64,000 nucleotides of DNA from UBA1413 sp037447215. Its GTDB lineage: Bacteria > Bacteroidota > Bacteroidia > Bacteroidales > Prolixibacteraceae. Positions 50,405-58,863 of this stretch are shown here, one piece after another. The DNA lies in NCBI GenBank assembly GCA_037447215.1, contig JBBIHB010000011.1, forward strand, positions 29,768 to 93,767. Reading direction: 5' to 3'. The position numbers and the translations under genes were made by a program. A model generated the notes under the pieces. The model was not told the DNA's origin. It saw nothing but the letters and a program-made list of their open reading frames with translations, and did no database searches. Numbering within the stretch: position 1 is the first letter of the stretch; each line of letters opens with the position of its first letter.

Positions 50405-51112
50405 CTATTTGTGATTTCTTATAACTGCTACCAGATTGGTAGCTGGCTGGAACCCATGAATGAAAACCCTCTCCTTAAATTGTTTCAGCCATTCTTTCAA
50501 TAAACCTGTATTTGTTCCTTCAGGAATATATTTCTGATATGATTCCATTTTATTAACCCACTCAGTGAGTTTTTCAGGACTTGTTTCAGGCTCAGTAATT
50601 CTGTTGAAATAAAAAGTATGATATGGAGATAGCCCGTTTTCTGCAATTAATTTCAATACTTCATTACGGCTATAAGTCTCCCTATGTGAAATTCCATTTA
50701 GCCGGTCGATATAACTTCGGTGATGATGATATAGTTTTTGATTCTCCTGGGCTGCATTCAATCCGTCGGCTATAATTTCGCTGATAACTATCCACCCTTT
50801 GTTTCTGGCTACCCTTTTCATTTCGGAAATAGCTTTATCGGGATGGCTTAAATGATGAAGTGCATTTGACATTGTTACAAGATCAAAAGTATTGTCAGCA
50901 AAATCCAATTGTTCAGCTTCCATTCTGAAAAACGAAAAATTTTCATGTATCTTCCTTGCCTCAGCCAGGGCCTCATCCGACGGATCGGCACCGGTAATAC
51001 AAGCTTCAGGAAATAATCCGGCCACTAAGGCTGCAAAATCTCCACTTCCGATGCCCACATCAAGAATAGAATTGATGTGCTGTGGGTCGATAAACTGTAG
51101 TAAGTTCTCCAT
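50405..51112 (-). CDS. Class I SAM methyltransferase
   Basis: A 235-residue protein with motif I ILDVGIGSGDFAALVA (about 16-31), ITGADPSDEALAEA (acidic residue binding the SAM ribose) and FDLVTMSNALHHLSHP (motif for the ubiE/bioC-like group). The substrate is unknown. It follows the TSUP permease gene by 6 bp on the minus strand, so the two probably share a transcript. ATG 51112. Confidence 0.8.
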   Translation of the reverse strand: MENLLQFIDPQHINSILDVGIGSGDFAALVAGLFPEACITGADPSDEALAEARKIHENFSFFRMEAEQLDFADNTFDLVTMSNALHHLSHPDKAISEMKRVARNKGWIVISEIIADGLNAAQENQKLYHHHRSYIDRLNGISHRETYSRNEVLKLIAENGLSPYHTFYFNRITEPETSPEKLTEWVNKMESYQKYIPEGTNTGLLKEWLKQFKERVFIHGFQPATNLVAVIRNHK

Positions 51113-51118
51113 AATTAC

Positions 51119-51865
51119 CTAAATCAATAACAGAAAAGCTGATAAAGCGGTAACCACGATAACAAAGGTCCGATAGGATTGTTCCGGAATCTTTTTCACC
51201 ATCCAGATACCAGTAAAAGCTCCAATCCCGATGGAGGGTAGTGTAAATAAATTCATCGTCAGCGATTCAACTGAGATGTTGTTCCAAACAAACCATTGCA
51301 GTGGAAATTTTATAGAGTTTACAATTATAAAAAACCAGGCAGTTGTCCCAATAAAACGGCTCTTTGGAAGGTCCTTGGCCAAAAGGTATATGGCAAAAAC
51401 CGGCCCTGCCACATTTCCCATCATTGTGGCAAAACCGCCAAGTATCCCCATAATAGGGGCGTACCACCATGAGTTGGAATAAAATGAAGGCAACAGGTGC
51501 TGTTTTTTCCTTACCATAAGGCCCAGGCTCAGAAATACAAGAATAGCAATGATGTTTTTAAACCATATTTCATTGACCAGATTACCCACCTTGAGGGCTA
51601 AAAATAACCCGGCAACAGCCCATGGAAGCATCTTCAATAAATATCTCCAGGCGGCATGGCGGTGGTAATAGGTTACCCCAAAAACATCGGCCATCAACAA
51701 CATGGGTAGTAAAATGCCTGTAGATGGCTTACCTCCGAATACAAATGCCAGTGCTGGAATTACAATCAATGAAACCCCCGGAACGCCAACTTTCGACATT
51801 CCTACCAAAACCCCAGATATAATTAGGAAAACCCATTGAATCAATTCCAGATCAGGCATGTCCAT
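51119..51865 (-). CDS. TSUP (TauE/SafE) family permease
   Basis: A 248-residue membrane protein with about eight helices. Family motifs are GVLVGMSKVGVPGVSLIVIPALAFVFGGKPSTGILLPML (about 16-54) and GGFATMMGNVAGPVFAIYLLAKDLPKSRFIGTTAWFF (about 133-170), the two inverted halves of TSUP. Members export sulfite, sulfoacetate or other small anions. The direction and substrate here are unknown. The downstream methyltransferase is probably co-transcribed. Confidence 0.87.
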   Translation of the reverse strand: MDMPDLELIQWVFLIISGVLVGMSKVGVPGVSLIVIPALAFVFGGKPSTGILLPMLLMADVFGVTYYHRHAAWRYLLKMLPWAVAGLFLALKVGNLVNEIWFKNIIAILVFLSLGLMVRKKQHLLPSFYSNSWWYAPIMGILGGFATMMGNVAGPVFAIYLLAKDLPKSRFIGTTAWFFIIVNSIKFPLQWFVWNNISVESLTMNLFTLPSIGIGAFTGIWMVKKIPEQSYRTFVIVVTALSAFLLLI

Positions 51866-51920
51866 TTCTTAATATTGAGTTTGCGAATGTAGCGAAAATC
51901 AAGGTTATTAATATTTAACA

Positions 51921-51988
51921 GGCATCATGTCGAAATATCTATATTATTGGATGCTTTTTTACAGGGCATCTGCATGAACAATGATGCC
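51921..51988 (+). other. Leader inverted repeat before nhaA
   Basis: GGCATCAT (51921-51928) and ATGATGCC (51981-51988) form a perfect 8-bp inverted repeat around 52 bases. A second GGGCATC (51964-51970) could pair with the same right arm, giving alternative hairpins. Function unknown. Confidence 0.3.
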
Positions 51989-52027
51989 ACATTGAAGTAA
52001 ATTGTCAACATCTGAAAAAAAACAAAT

Positions 52028-53380
52028 ATGATCAGGAAATATCTGAATAATTCAGAAATCAGCAGGGAAATAATTGAAACATCACAATCTACCGCTTTGG
52101 GTGGAATCCTGTTGATTTTATTTACTGTCATTGTATTGGTATTGGCAAATTCACCCTGGAAAGAATCATACCATCATTTATGGGAAATCCCAATCGGTAT
52201 TGAATATGGTCAATTTTTCTTCGAAATGCATTTGCTGCATTGGATTAACGATGGACTGATGGCGATCTTTTTTTATATGGTCGGCCTCGAAATTAAAAGG
52301 GAAATCAAAGCGGGAGCGTTAAGTTCGGGGAAGAAAGCAACTTTCCCTGCTCTTGGGGCTTTAGGAGGGATATTACTACCCGCTTTGATTTTTACCGCAA
52401 TTTACTCCTGATTTGGCACTTCTGAGGCAGCCCGATGGGGTATCCACATGGCAACCGCCATTGATTTTCAATTGGAATATCAGTTTGTTATGGAAAAGGG
52501 TAACCTTGCATTGAAAGTTTTTCTGGTTGCGCCCGCTATTGTTAACGACTTAGGTGCTATTATTGTGATTGCTGTTTTCTATACTACCGAACTGAACCTG
52601 CCTTACCTGTTTACACATTTAGGATTACTGGCATTGTTGTGGATACTGAACATTTTAAAATTCAAAAAAATTCCTGTTGTCCATATTGTTGGAATAATGG
52701 AATGGTACAGCTTCTACCAGTCGGGTGTTCTTGCTACCATAGCCGGATTACTTCTCACTTTCCTTACGCCCATTAAAAGGGAACTCGACTTCAGTGTCCT
52801 GCATAATAAATACTGAGATCGAAATTGATGAGGAGGATACCCGGAGCGACACCCTACACCATCATCACATTGAGTACTTGAGGGTATTAGGGTGGCAGCT
52901 CAAGCGGATCCAGAGTCCGGTTCAAAGGCTCGAACACGACCTGCACAATACCGATAATTACCTGATTATGCCCTTATTTGAATTAGCAAATGCCGGAGTG
53001 ACTTTTAACGGCCATATCCGGATTTTTTCAGCATTTACACTTGTTGTTGCTTAGGCTTGTTTATTGGGAAATCGTTTGGCATTACAGCACTTTCCTGGGT
53101 AGGAGTGAAACTTGGTTTTGCTGAACTGCCAAAAGGGATCAGATGGAGGCGTCTTTTCGGGGTTGCAGTTTTGAGTGGTATTGGTTTCACTATGTCAATT
53201 TATGTGACCAATCTGGCATTTTCAGCCCCTTCATTGCTCGATCCGGCAAAAAGAGGAATTTTTGCCGGATCAATTGTTTCTGGATTAATGGGGTATTATT
53301 TGCTGATATTTATGTATCCGTCCCAATCAGAAGAAAATGTTAAGGATCGGATTGAAACCGATAATCAGGTGAAATCCTGA
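52028..53380 (+). pseudogene. nhaA: nhaA Na+/H+ antiporter, decayed
   Basis: Four consecutive segments together read as one NhaA: 52028-52411 (MIRKYLNNSEISREIIETSQ start, LLHWINDGLMAIFFYMVGLEIKREI), 52448-52816, 52794-53054 and 53057-53380 (GIGFTMSIYVTNLAF). An in-frame TGA sits at 52409-52411, one frameshift lies near 52795-52830 and another near 53035-53055. Conserved residues are also lost: the TD-I motif reads MATAID (D133 equivalent to Ala, 52457-52459) and IVDDLGA reads IVNDLGA (D163 equivalent to Asn, 52544-52546). Together these point to a real, non-functional pseudogene rather than a sequencing slip. NhaA exchanges Na+ for H+ at the inner membrane. Confidence 0.85.
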
Positions 53381-53484
53381 TAAAGGCTGACAACCACAAT
53401 TATATTCTGATATACACCGGTTATGGTATATGTTTCGTTAACAATATTTTTTGACATATTTCCGACAACAATTTTAAATAGTAA

Positions 53485-53492
53485 TATATTTG
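53485..53492 (+). promoter_or_regulatory. Promoter -7 element for the ArsR gene
   Basis: TATATTTG matches TAnnTTTG, 19 bp before the ATG. TTTC at 53459-53462 is a weak -33 candidate at 22-bp spacing. Confidence 0.45.
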
Positions 53493-53511
53493 CATTATAA
53501 CATAAAAAAGA

Positions 53512-53814
53512 ATGGCTGAAATAAAGGAGTTGGATATTGAACGTTTGGAGAAGGTTGCAATCATGTTAAAGGCTATGGCCCATCCTATGCGTATTGCCAT
53601 TCTGAAGCACCTTGAAAACGACAAAAAACTTACGGTTACCGAAATTCACGAACTGCTTGGGATCGAACAGTCAACTACATCGCACCACCTTGGAATACTT
53701 AAGGACAAAGGTGTTTTATGCTCCAGGCGCGAAGGGAAAAATACCTATTACTACCTAAAAAGCAATATTCTGTTGCAGGTGGTTGATTGCATTAACCATT
53801 GCACGTGTGAATGA
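53512..53814 (+). CDS. ArsR-family transcriptional regulator
   Basis: A 100-residue winged-helix protein: MLKAMAHPMRIAILKHLENDKKLTVTEIHELLGIEQSTTSHHLGILKDKGVLCSRREGKNTYYYL. The HTH recognition helix is EQSTTSHHLGILKDKG. Two Cys residues at the end (NHCTCE) and one in the wing (VLCSRR) could bind metal or sense thiol oxidation, but the ArsR/SmtB alpha3N ELCVCD motif is absent. Genes controlled are unknown; the upstream nhaA is already broken. It has its own promoter. Confidence 0.85.
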   Translation: MAEIKELDIERLEKVAIMLKAMAHPMRIAILKHLENDKKLTVTEIHELLGIEQSTTSHHLGILKDKGVLCSRREGKNTYYYLKSNILLQVVDCINHCTCE

Positions 53815-53904
53815 AATTCCTGATCCAGAACATATTTACCCTTTCCATACATTATCCGATCAACATTTCTTAATGCTTTATGCTCTATTTAGGAGGTGTT
53901 ACAC

Positions 53905-53912
53905 TATTTTTG
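53905..53912 (+). promoter_or_regulatory. Promoter -7 element for rdgB
   Basis: TATTTTTG matches TAnnTTTG, 19 bp before the rdgB ATG. No clean -33 box was seen. Confidence 0.4.
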
Positions 53913-53931
53913 CCTGAAATAAATTTGTATA

Positions 53932-54513
53932 ATGGAATTGGTATTTGCCACGAATAACCAACATAAAATCAACGAAATCAGCAACTTACTCGATGGAAGG
54001 ATCAAATTACTGAGCCTTTCACAGATTGGTTGCTCCGAAAAACTCCCGGAGGAACAGGACACTTTAGAAGGAAACGCTTCGCAAAAAGCCTGGTATTTAT
54101 ACAATACGTTCGGCTACAGTTGTTTTTCCGATGATACCGGGCTCGAAATTGAAGCCATAGGAGGTGAACCAGGCGTGATTTCAGCTATGTATGCCGGTCC
54201 CGAAAGAAGCGCCGAGGCCAATATGAATAAAGTCCTGTTTAAGCTCAACAAAATAAATAACCGCAAAGCACGTTTCAGAACTGTTATTTCGCTTGTTCTT
54301 GATGGGGTTGAAACCAGTTTTGAAGGGATAGTTAACGGGGTAATCCTGGATGAAAAGCGTGGAGTTGGGGGATTTGGTTACGATCCGATTTTCAAGCCCG
54401 ATGAAAGCGCGTATTCTTTTGCTGAAATGTCGGTTGATGAAAAAAATAAAATCAGTCACCGGGCGAGGGCCTTCAAAAAACTGGTTGGATTTCTGAACGG
54501 AGGAAATGCCTGA
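53932..54513 (+). CDS. rdgB: dITP/XTP pyrophosphatase (RdgB/HAM1)
   Basis: A 193-residue enzyme with FATNNQHKINEI (substrate phosphate contacts), SDDTGLEIEAIGGEPGV (about 63-79) and SFAEMSVDEKNKISHRARAFKKL (about 162-184), all standard for RdgB. It hydrolyses non-canonical purine triphosphates to monophosphate plus pyrophosphate, keeping them out of DNA. Length is typical. porZ follows 20 bp later from its ATG. Confidence 0.95.
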   Translation: MELVFATNNQHKINEISNLLDGRIKLLSLSQIGCSEKLPEEQDTLEGNASQKAWYLYNTFGYSCFSDDTGLEIEAIGGEPGVISAMYAGPERSAEANMNKVLFKLNKINNRKARFRTVISLVLDGVETSFEGIVNGVILDEKRGVGGFGYDPIFKPDESAYSFAEMSVDEKNKISHRARAFKKLVGFLNGGNA

Positions 54514-54533
54514 TAGGTTCTGGATAATTGACT

Positions 54534-56867
54534 ATGCACCGAAGACTCATCATATTTTTCTTATTACTAATTCCGATTGCCTGTTTTTCACAACGGAAAA
54601 CTGGCGACTGGCAGGATTACCTTTCCTATTCGAACGCTTTTAAAGTAGTTGAAGGCGACAACAAAGTCTTTTGCGCCACCGAAGGAGGGTTGTTTTTTCA
54701 CGATTTACAAGACAACAGCCTGTCAAAAATTACCCGGCGAGATGGCCTTTCTGATGCAGGAATACGGACCTTAGCCTACCACAGTGGTAAAGGAATGCTT
54801 TTGGTGGCCTATAAAAACAGCAATATTGATCTTGTGTTCAAAAAAGAGGTCATAAACCTGGGCGATATTTTCCGGAAGCAGATGACTGGAAACAAGACCA
54901 TCAACAACGTGATGTTCTATGGAAACGAAGCCATTCTTGCCTGCGGATTTGGGTTGGTGGCAATTAACCTCGACAGGCGTGAAATAAAAGGTACCTACAT
55001 TATTGGCGAGGGTGGTACACAAATTGAAATTTTTGATGCCGAAACTGACGGGCAGAAACTATATGCTGCTACGGCAAATGGAATATTTGTTGCTGATATA
55101 AACAGTCCCAACCTGCTCGATTTCAGGAGTTGGAAGAAGGAAACCACCATACCACGAAGCAATTTAAAATTCAGTAACCTGACTATTTTTAACGGTATGT
55201 TACTGGCTTGCTATACACGCGACCAATGGGATGGCGATGAGGTTTATATATTAAGGAACGGCGTTTGGGAAAGGGTTATTCAACAGGTTAATTTTGTTAA
55301 CGATATGCAGGTGGCGAACAATTATTTGATTGTTGCCGGAAAAGCCGAAATTCATATTTTCGACCATTCACTCAAATTGATTGGACATATTATCGATTAC
55401 AACATTGATAATCAGAAGTTAACTTCTCTGAACACCCGTTCGGCCACCATCAGCAACAACGGTAAAATCTGGATTGCAGATTATGCCCATGGGTTAATAT
55501 CCTTGTCGGGACAAAAGTTTGAGCAAAGCATTCCTGCCGGGCCTATGAACAATCGAGTTTTTTCACTATCGATACATGAAAATGGGCTTTGGGTAACCGC
55601 CGGAGGCCGCACCGATCCATGGAACAATCAGTTTAATCCACCTGTCTTCCAGCAATATGCATCGGGGCAATGGAAATATTTCTCACAGAAGGAATATCCA
55701 CAGATGACCGGATTCTTCGATATTGTGCATGTGGTTGTGAACCCAAAAGACCCTGAACACATTTTTGCGGCAAGCTGGGGGGGTGGTGTCCTTGAATTTA
55801 AAAACGGGCAATTTGTCAAACGGTACAACAACCTCAACAGCCCCCTCGAAACGGCAATACCACAGCAGCCCAATGAGCCTTACACCCGCATTGGAGGAAT
55901 GGTTTTTGACCGGGATAACCTGCTTTGGATAACCAATGCGCAATCCTCAAAAGGGTTGCATTCGTTATCGCCGGGAGGGGAATGGAAATCGTATGAATTG
56001 TCCGAAGTGGCTGGCCTCCAATATACTATCGGACAAATTATCCTGACCCGCAACAACGACAAATGGATTGTAATACCCCGAGGACGCGATGTTTATGTGG
56101 TGAATAAAGATGTTACCCGGAAGAAATACTTGCCGGTTACCTCCTATTTTAATAACGGGCAACAGGAAATAATCAACCGTATGAACGACGTTTATTCGAT
56201 TGCAGAAGATTTAAACGGCGATATCTGGATAGGAACCTCAAAAGGGGTTGCTGTTTTTGCCAGTCCGCACAGGGTATGGCAAGAGGGAACTTTTTATGCG
56301 TATCAGCCAAGTCTTGAACTGGGTGATGGAATATACCACCCTCTGCTCGAAACGGAAACCATTACCGCCATTACTGTGGATGGAGCAAACCGGAAATGGC
56401 TTGGGACAAAAAGCTCGGGCCTTTACTTGGTTTCACCAAGAGGCGATAAAGAGATTACCCACTTTAACACCGAAAATAGTCCTTTGCTTTCCAATAATAT
56501 AACCAGCCTGGCCATGCACCCCCTGACTGGTGAACTGTTTATCGGTACCGATATGGGATTGATATCCTATCAGGGCGATGCACCACAGGGCGAGAATAAT
56601 TTTGATCAGGTGGTGGTTTATCCAAATCCTGTCAGGGAAACATACATGGGGCCTGTTACTGTTAAGGGATTAATGAAAGATTCCGATATACGGATCACTG
56701 ATGTTGCCGGAAACCTTGTGCATAAAACAAGGTCGCTAGGCAGCAAGGTGGTCTGGGATGCTAAAAACCTGAACGGAAAACGTGTTAGCACTGGTGTCTA
56801 TTTTATTTTTGCCTCGGATGCAAACGGCGAACAGACCCATATTTCGAAACTCTTGTTTATCCGTTAG
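54534..56867 (+). CDS. porZ: T9SS beta-propeller protein PorZ
   Basis: ATG 54534 gives 777 residues, close to the 776 of P. gingivalis PorZ. A signal peptide (LIIFFLLLIPIACFS) precedes GDWQDYLSYSNAFKVVEGDNKVFCATEGGLFF, the typical PorZ start. Two seven-bladed two-component-type propellers fill about 20-690, followed by a type A-like C-terminal domain (VVVYPNPVRETYMGPVTVKG to SKLLFIR). PorZ is part of the PorU/V/Q/Z attachment complex at the cell surface; it binds A-LPS and delivers it to the sortase PorU. recO follows 12 bp later, a linkage seen in other Bacteroidetes. Confidence 0.88.
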   Translation: MHRRLIIFFLLLIPIACFSQRKTGDWQDYLSYSNAFKVVEGDNKVFCATEGGLFFHDLQDNSLSKITRRDGLSDAGIRTLAYHSGKGMLLVAYKNSNIDLVFKKEVINLGDIFRKQMTGNKTINNVMFYGNEAILACGFGLVAINLDRREIKGTYIIGEGGTQIEIFDAETDGQKLYAATANGIFVADINSPNLLDFRSWKKETTIPRSNLKFSNLTIFNGMLLACYTRDQWDGDEVYILRNGVWERVIQQVNFVNDMQVANNYLIVAGKAEIHIFDHSLKLIGHIIDYNIDNQKLTSLNTRSATISNNGKIWIADYAHGLISLSGQKFEQSIPAGPMNNRVFSLSIHENGLWVTAGGRTDPWNNQFNPPVFQQYASGQWKYFSQKEYPQMTGFFDIVHVVVNPKDPEHIFAASWGGGVLEFKNGQFVKRYNNLNSPLETAIPQQPNEPYTRIGGMVFDRDNLLWITNAQSSKGLHSLSPGGEWKSYELSEVAGLQYTIGQIILTRNNDKWIVIPRGRDVYVVNKDVTRKKYLPVTSYFNNGQQEIINRMNDVYSIAEDLNGDIWIGTSKGVAVFASPHRVWQEGTFYAYQPSLELGDGIYHPLLETETITAITVDGANRKWLGTKSSGLYLVSPRGDKEITHFNTENSPLLSNNITSLAMHPLTGELFIGTDMGLISYQGDAPQGENNFDQVVVYPNPVRETYMGPVTVKGLMKDSDIRITDVAGNLVHKTRSLGSKVVWDAKNLNGKRVSTGVYFIFASDANGEQTHISKLLFIR

Positions 56868-56879
56868 TAAAAAAGGGTT

Positions 56880-57602
56880 ATGCTCGAAAAAACAAGGGGA
56901 ATTGTCCTTCATACCGTTAAATATGGCGACAGCAGCCTGATCGTTACCCTGTTAACCGAAATGTTGGGTAGGCAATCGTTTATTTTAAATGCAGCCCGTA
57001 GTTCCCGCTCGAAAAACAAGGCTGGATTGCTGCAACCTCTATTTCTGATCGATGCTGAAGTTTATCAGAAGAAAGGGCGCGAAATCCAGCGGATAAAAGA
57101 ATTCAGGATTGACCCGCCATTTGTTTCCATCCCATTTGATGTGGCAAAAACCTCACAGGCACTGCTGATTGCTGAACTGCTGTATAAAACCGTAATTGAG
57201 GAAGGACCAAATCCGGAATTGTATGAATTTATAGAAAGTTCGCTGATCTTTTTTGATATTATGGAAAAAGGTAAATCCGATTTTCATATCTGGTTTCTAT
57301 CCCGCCTTACTCGATATCTCGGTATAGTCCCCGATACATCGAACAGAGATCAAGGCTGGCTCGACATGAAACAAGGGTCTATGATAGCGAGTGAACCACC
57401 TCATCCTGCATATATGAATCCCCGATTGACAGGTTTTTTTGTTGAACTGATCAATATGCGGCTACAAGAGTTGCAGGAATTCAGAATATTGGGGGAGGAA
57501 CGTAACGGGTTGCTGACGAAGATATTGGATTATTACCGGTTGCACTTCGGAAATGCCATCAGCCTGAAATCATCTTCGGTTTTGAGGGAAGTCTTTCATT
57601 AG
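56880..57602 (+). CDS. recO: Recombination mediator RecO
   Basis: A 240-residue RecO. The N-terminal OB fold reads LEKTRGIVLHTVKYGDSSLIVTLLTEMLGRQSFILNAARSSRSKNKAGLLQPLFLI, which fits the family pattern. The C-terminal helical part is VFHIW-like (FHIWFLSRLTRYLGIVPD). The zinc-finger cysteines of some RecO proteins are not present. It helps load RecA at gaps with RecR. It lies directly after porZ and is probably co-transcribed. Confidence 0.93.
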   Translation: MLEKTRGIVLHTVKYGDSSLIVTLLTEMLGRQSFILNAARSSRSKNKAGLLQPLFLIDAEVYQKKGREIQRIKEFRIDPPFVSIPFDVAKTSQALLIAELLYKTVIEEGPNPELYEFIESSLIFFDIMEKGKSDFHIWFLSRLTRYLGIVPDTSNRDQGWLDMKQGSMIASEPPHPAYMNPRLTGFFVELINMRLQELQEFRILGEERNGLLTKILDYYRLHFGNAISLKSSSVLREVFH

Positions 57603-57622
57603 AATGAAATGTGAAATAAACC

Positions 57623-57652
57623 ATTGCAATTTTAAATTAATTCTTACATTTG
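57623..57652 (+). promoter_or_regulatory. Promoter for the aminotransferase-like gene
   Basis: TACATTTG (57645-57652) is a perfect TAnnTTTG, and ATTG (57623-57626) is a one-mismatch -33 box at 18-bp spacing. Confidence 0.5.
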
Positions 57653-57711
57653 TGTTACCTGTTTCAAAAGGATTATCCTTCATTCAGGTTATGTGACTAC
57701 AATCATGATTT

Positions 57712-58863
57712 ATGCAAACTAAATTGCCGGAAACACAGGGAAGTTTCTTTTGGGAAATTAAGAATCTTGCCGAAGAGCATAATGCCATCGACATGTCGGT
57801 GGGCCAAACTGAATTCAGTTGCCCATCCGGGTTAGCCGATTTGGCAAATCATTATATCCGAACGAATTACAATAATTATTCACCCTTTGAAGGGCTACTT
57901 GCATTAAGGGAAAAAATTGCGGCACAGATATCGAAAAACTACGGAAAAAAATATGATCCGGCAACTGAAATAACCATTTGTGCAGGACCTCTTCAGTCCG
58001 CTGCTAGTGTAATCAATACTGTTGTGAATGAAGGCGATGAAGTAATTTTGTTCGATCCGTCGTACTTTACCTATAGCCAGTCAATACGTTTAAACGGAGG
58101 TACACCGGTCTATGTACCTTTAAAAGAGCCAGGCTTCAGGATCGACTGGGAAGATATGCGCAAAATGATCAATTCAAAAACCAGGATGATTATTTTGAAT
58201 ACGCCTCATAATCCAACCGGAAGTATATTCGGTAAAGACGACCTTCAGCAATTGCAAAGGCTCACCAACGGAACCGGTATATATATTCTCAGCGACGAAG
58301 GATTTGAACACCTTGTTTATGACCAGGAAAAACATCAGAGTGTGGCACAATTTCCGGGTCTGGCCTCGCGGAGTTTCATTATTTCGGGCGCTGGCCCGTT
58401 GTTCCATATCAATGGATGGAACCTAGCATGGTGCAGCGCACCCAAAACTATGATGAACGAATTCAGAAAAGTCCATGAGTGTAATGGGTTCAGCGTATCA
58501 ACCCCGCTCCAGTATGCACTTGCAGAGTATTGGAGCCAGGACGATGGAACCGAAAATATTTCGGAGTTATATCAGGGTAAACGAAACTATTTTAACCGCT
58601 TGCTCAAAGGATCGCCCTACACGGTTGAAGTGGCACAGGGATCCTATTTTCAGTTGATCAGTTACAAAAACCTTTCATCAGAGCCCGATACCCAGTTTGC
58701 GATCAGGTTAATTAAAGAAGCAGGTGTTGCAGCCATACCTTTGTCGCTGTTTATGCACAAAAAACGGAATATGAATTATCTGCGGTTTTGCTTTGCCAAA
58801 AAAAATGAAACCCTTGAAGAAGCTGCAAGAAGGTTGTTGGCTTTTGCCGAAAAATTAAGGTAA
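57712..58863 (+). CDS. Class I/II aminotransferase homologue without PLP lysine
   Basis: A 383-residue fold-type I aminotransferase homologue of the methionine/kynurenine transaminase group. It keeps the YSPFEGLLALREKIA segment, NTPHNPTGSIF with the PLP Asn, ILSDEGFEHLVY with the ring-N Asp, and NYLRFCFAKKNETLEEA with the substrate Arg. However, the block that normally reads SxGKT(Y)HxTGW is ISGAGPLFHINGW (58381 onward): the Schiff-base Lys position is Pro229. The Tyr of DEVY is also Phe. Transamination is therefore unlikely; it may bind PLP or substrate, act as a regulator, or catalyse another reaction. The 3' end overlaps the convergent Memo-AMMECR1 gene by 9 bp. Confidence 0.82.
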   Translation: MQTKLPETQGSFFWEIKNLAEEHNAIDMSVGQTEFSCPSGLADLANHYIRTNYNNYSPFEGLLALREKIAAQISKNYGKKYDPATEITICAGPLQSAASVINTVVNEGDEVILFDPSYFTYSQSIRLNGGTPVYVPLKEPGFRIDWEDMRKMINSKTRMIILNTPHNPTGSIFGKDDLQQLQRLTNGTGIYILSDEGFEHLVYDQEKHQSVAQFPGLASRSFIISGAGPLFHINGWNLAWCSAPKTMMNEFRKVHECNGFSVSTPLQYALAEYWSQDDGTENISELYQGKRNYFNRLLKGSPYTVEVAQGSYFQLISYKNLSSEPDTQFAIRLIKEAGVAAIPLSLFMHKKRNMNYLRFCFAKKNETLEEAARRLLAFAEKLR

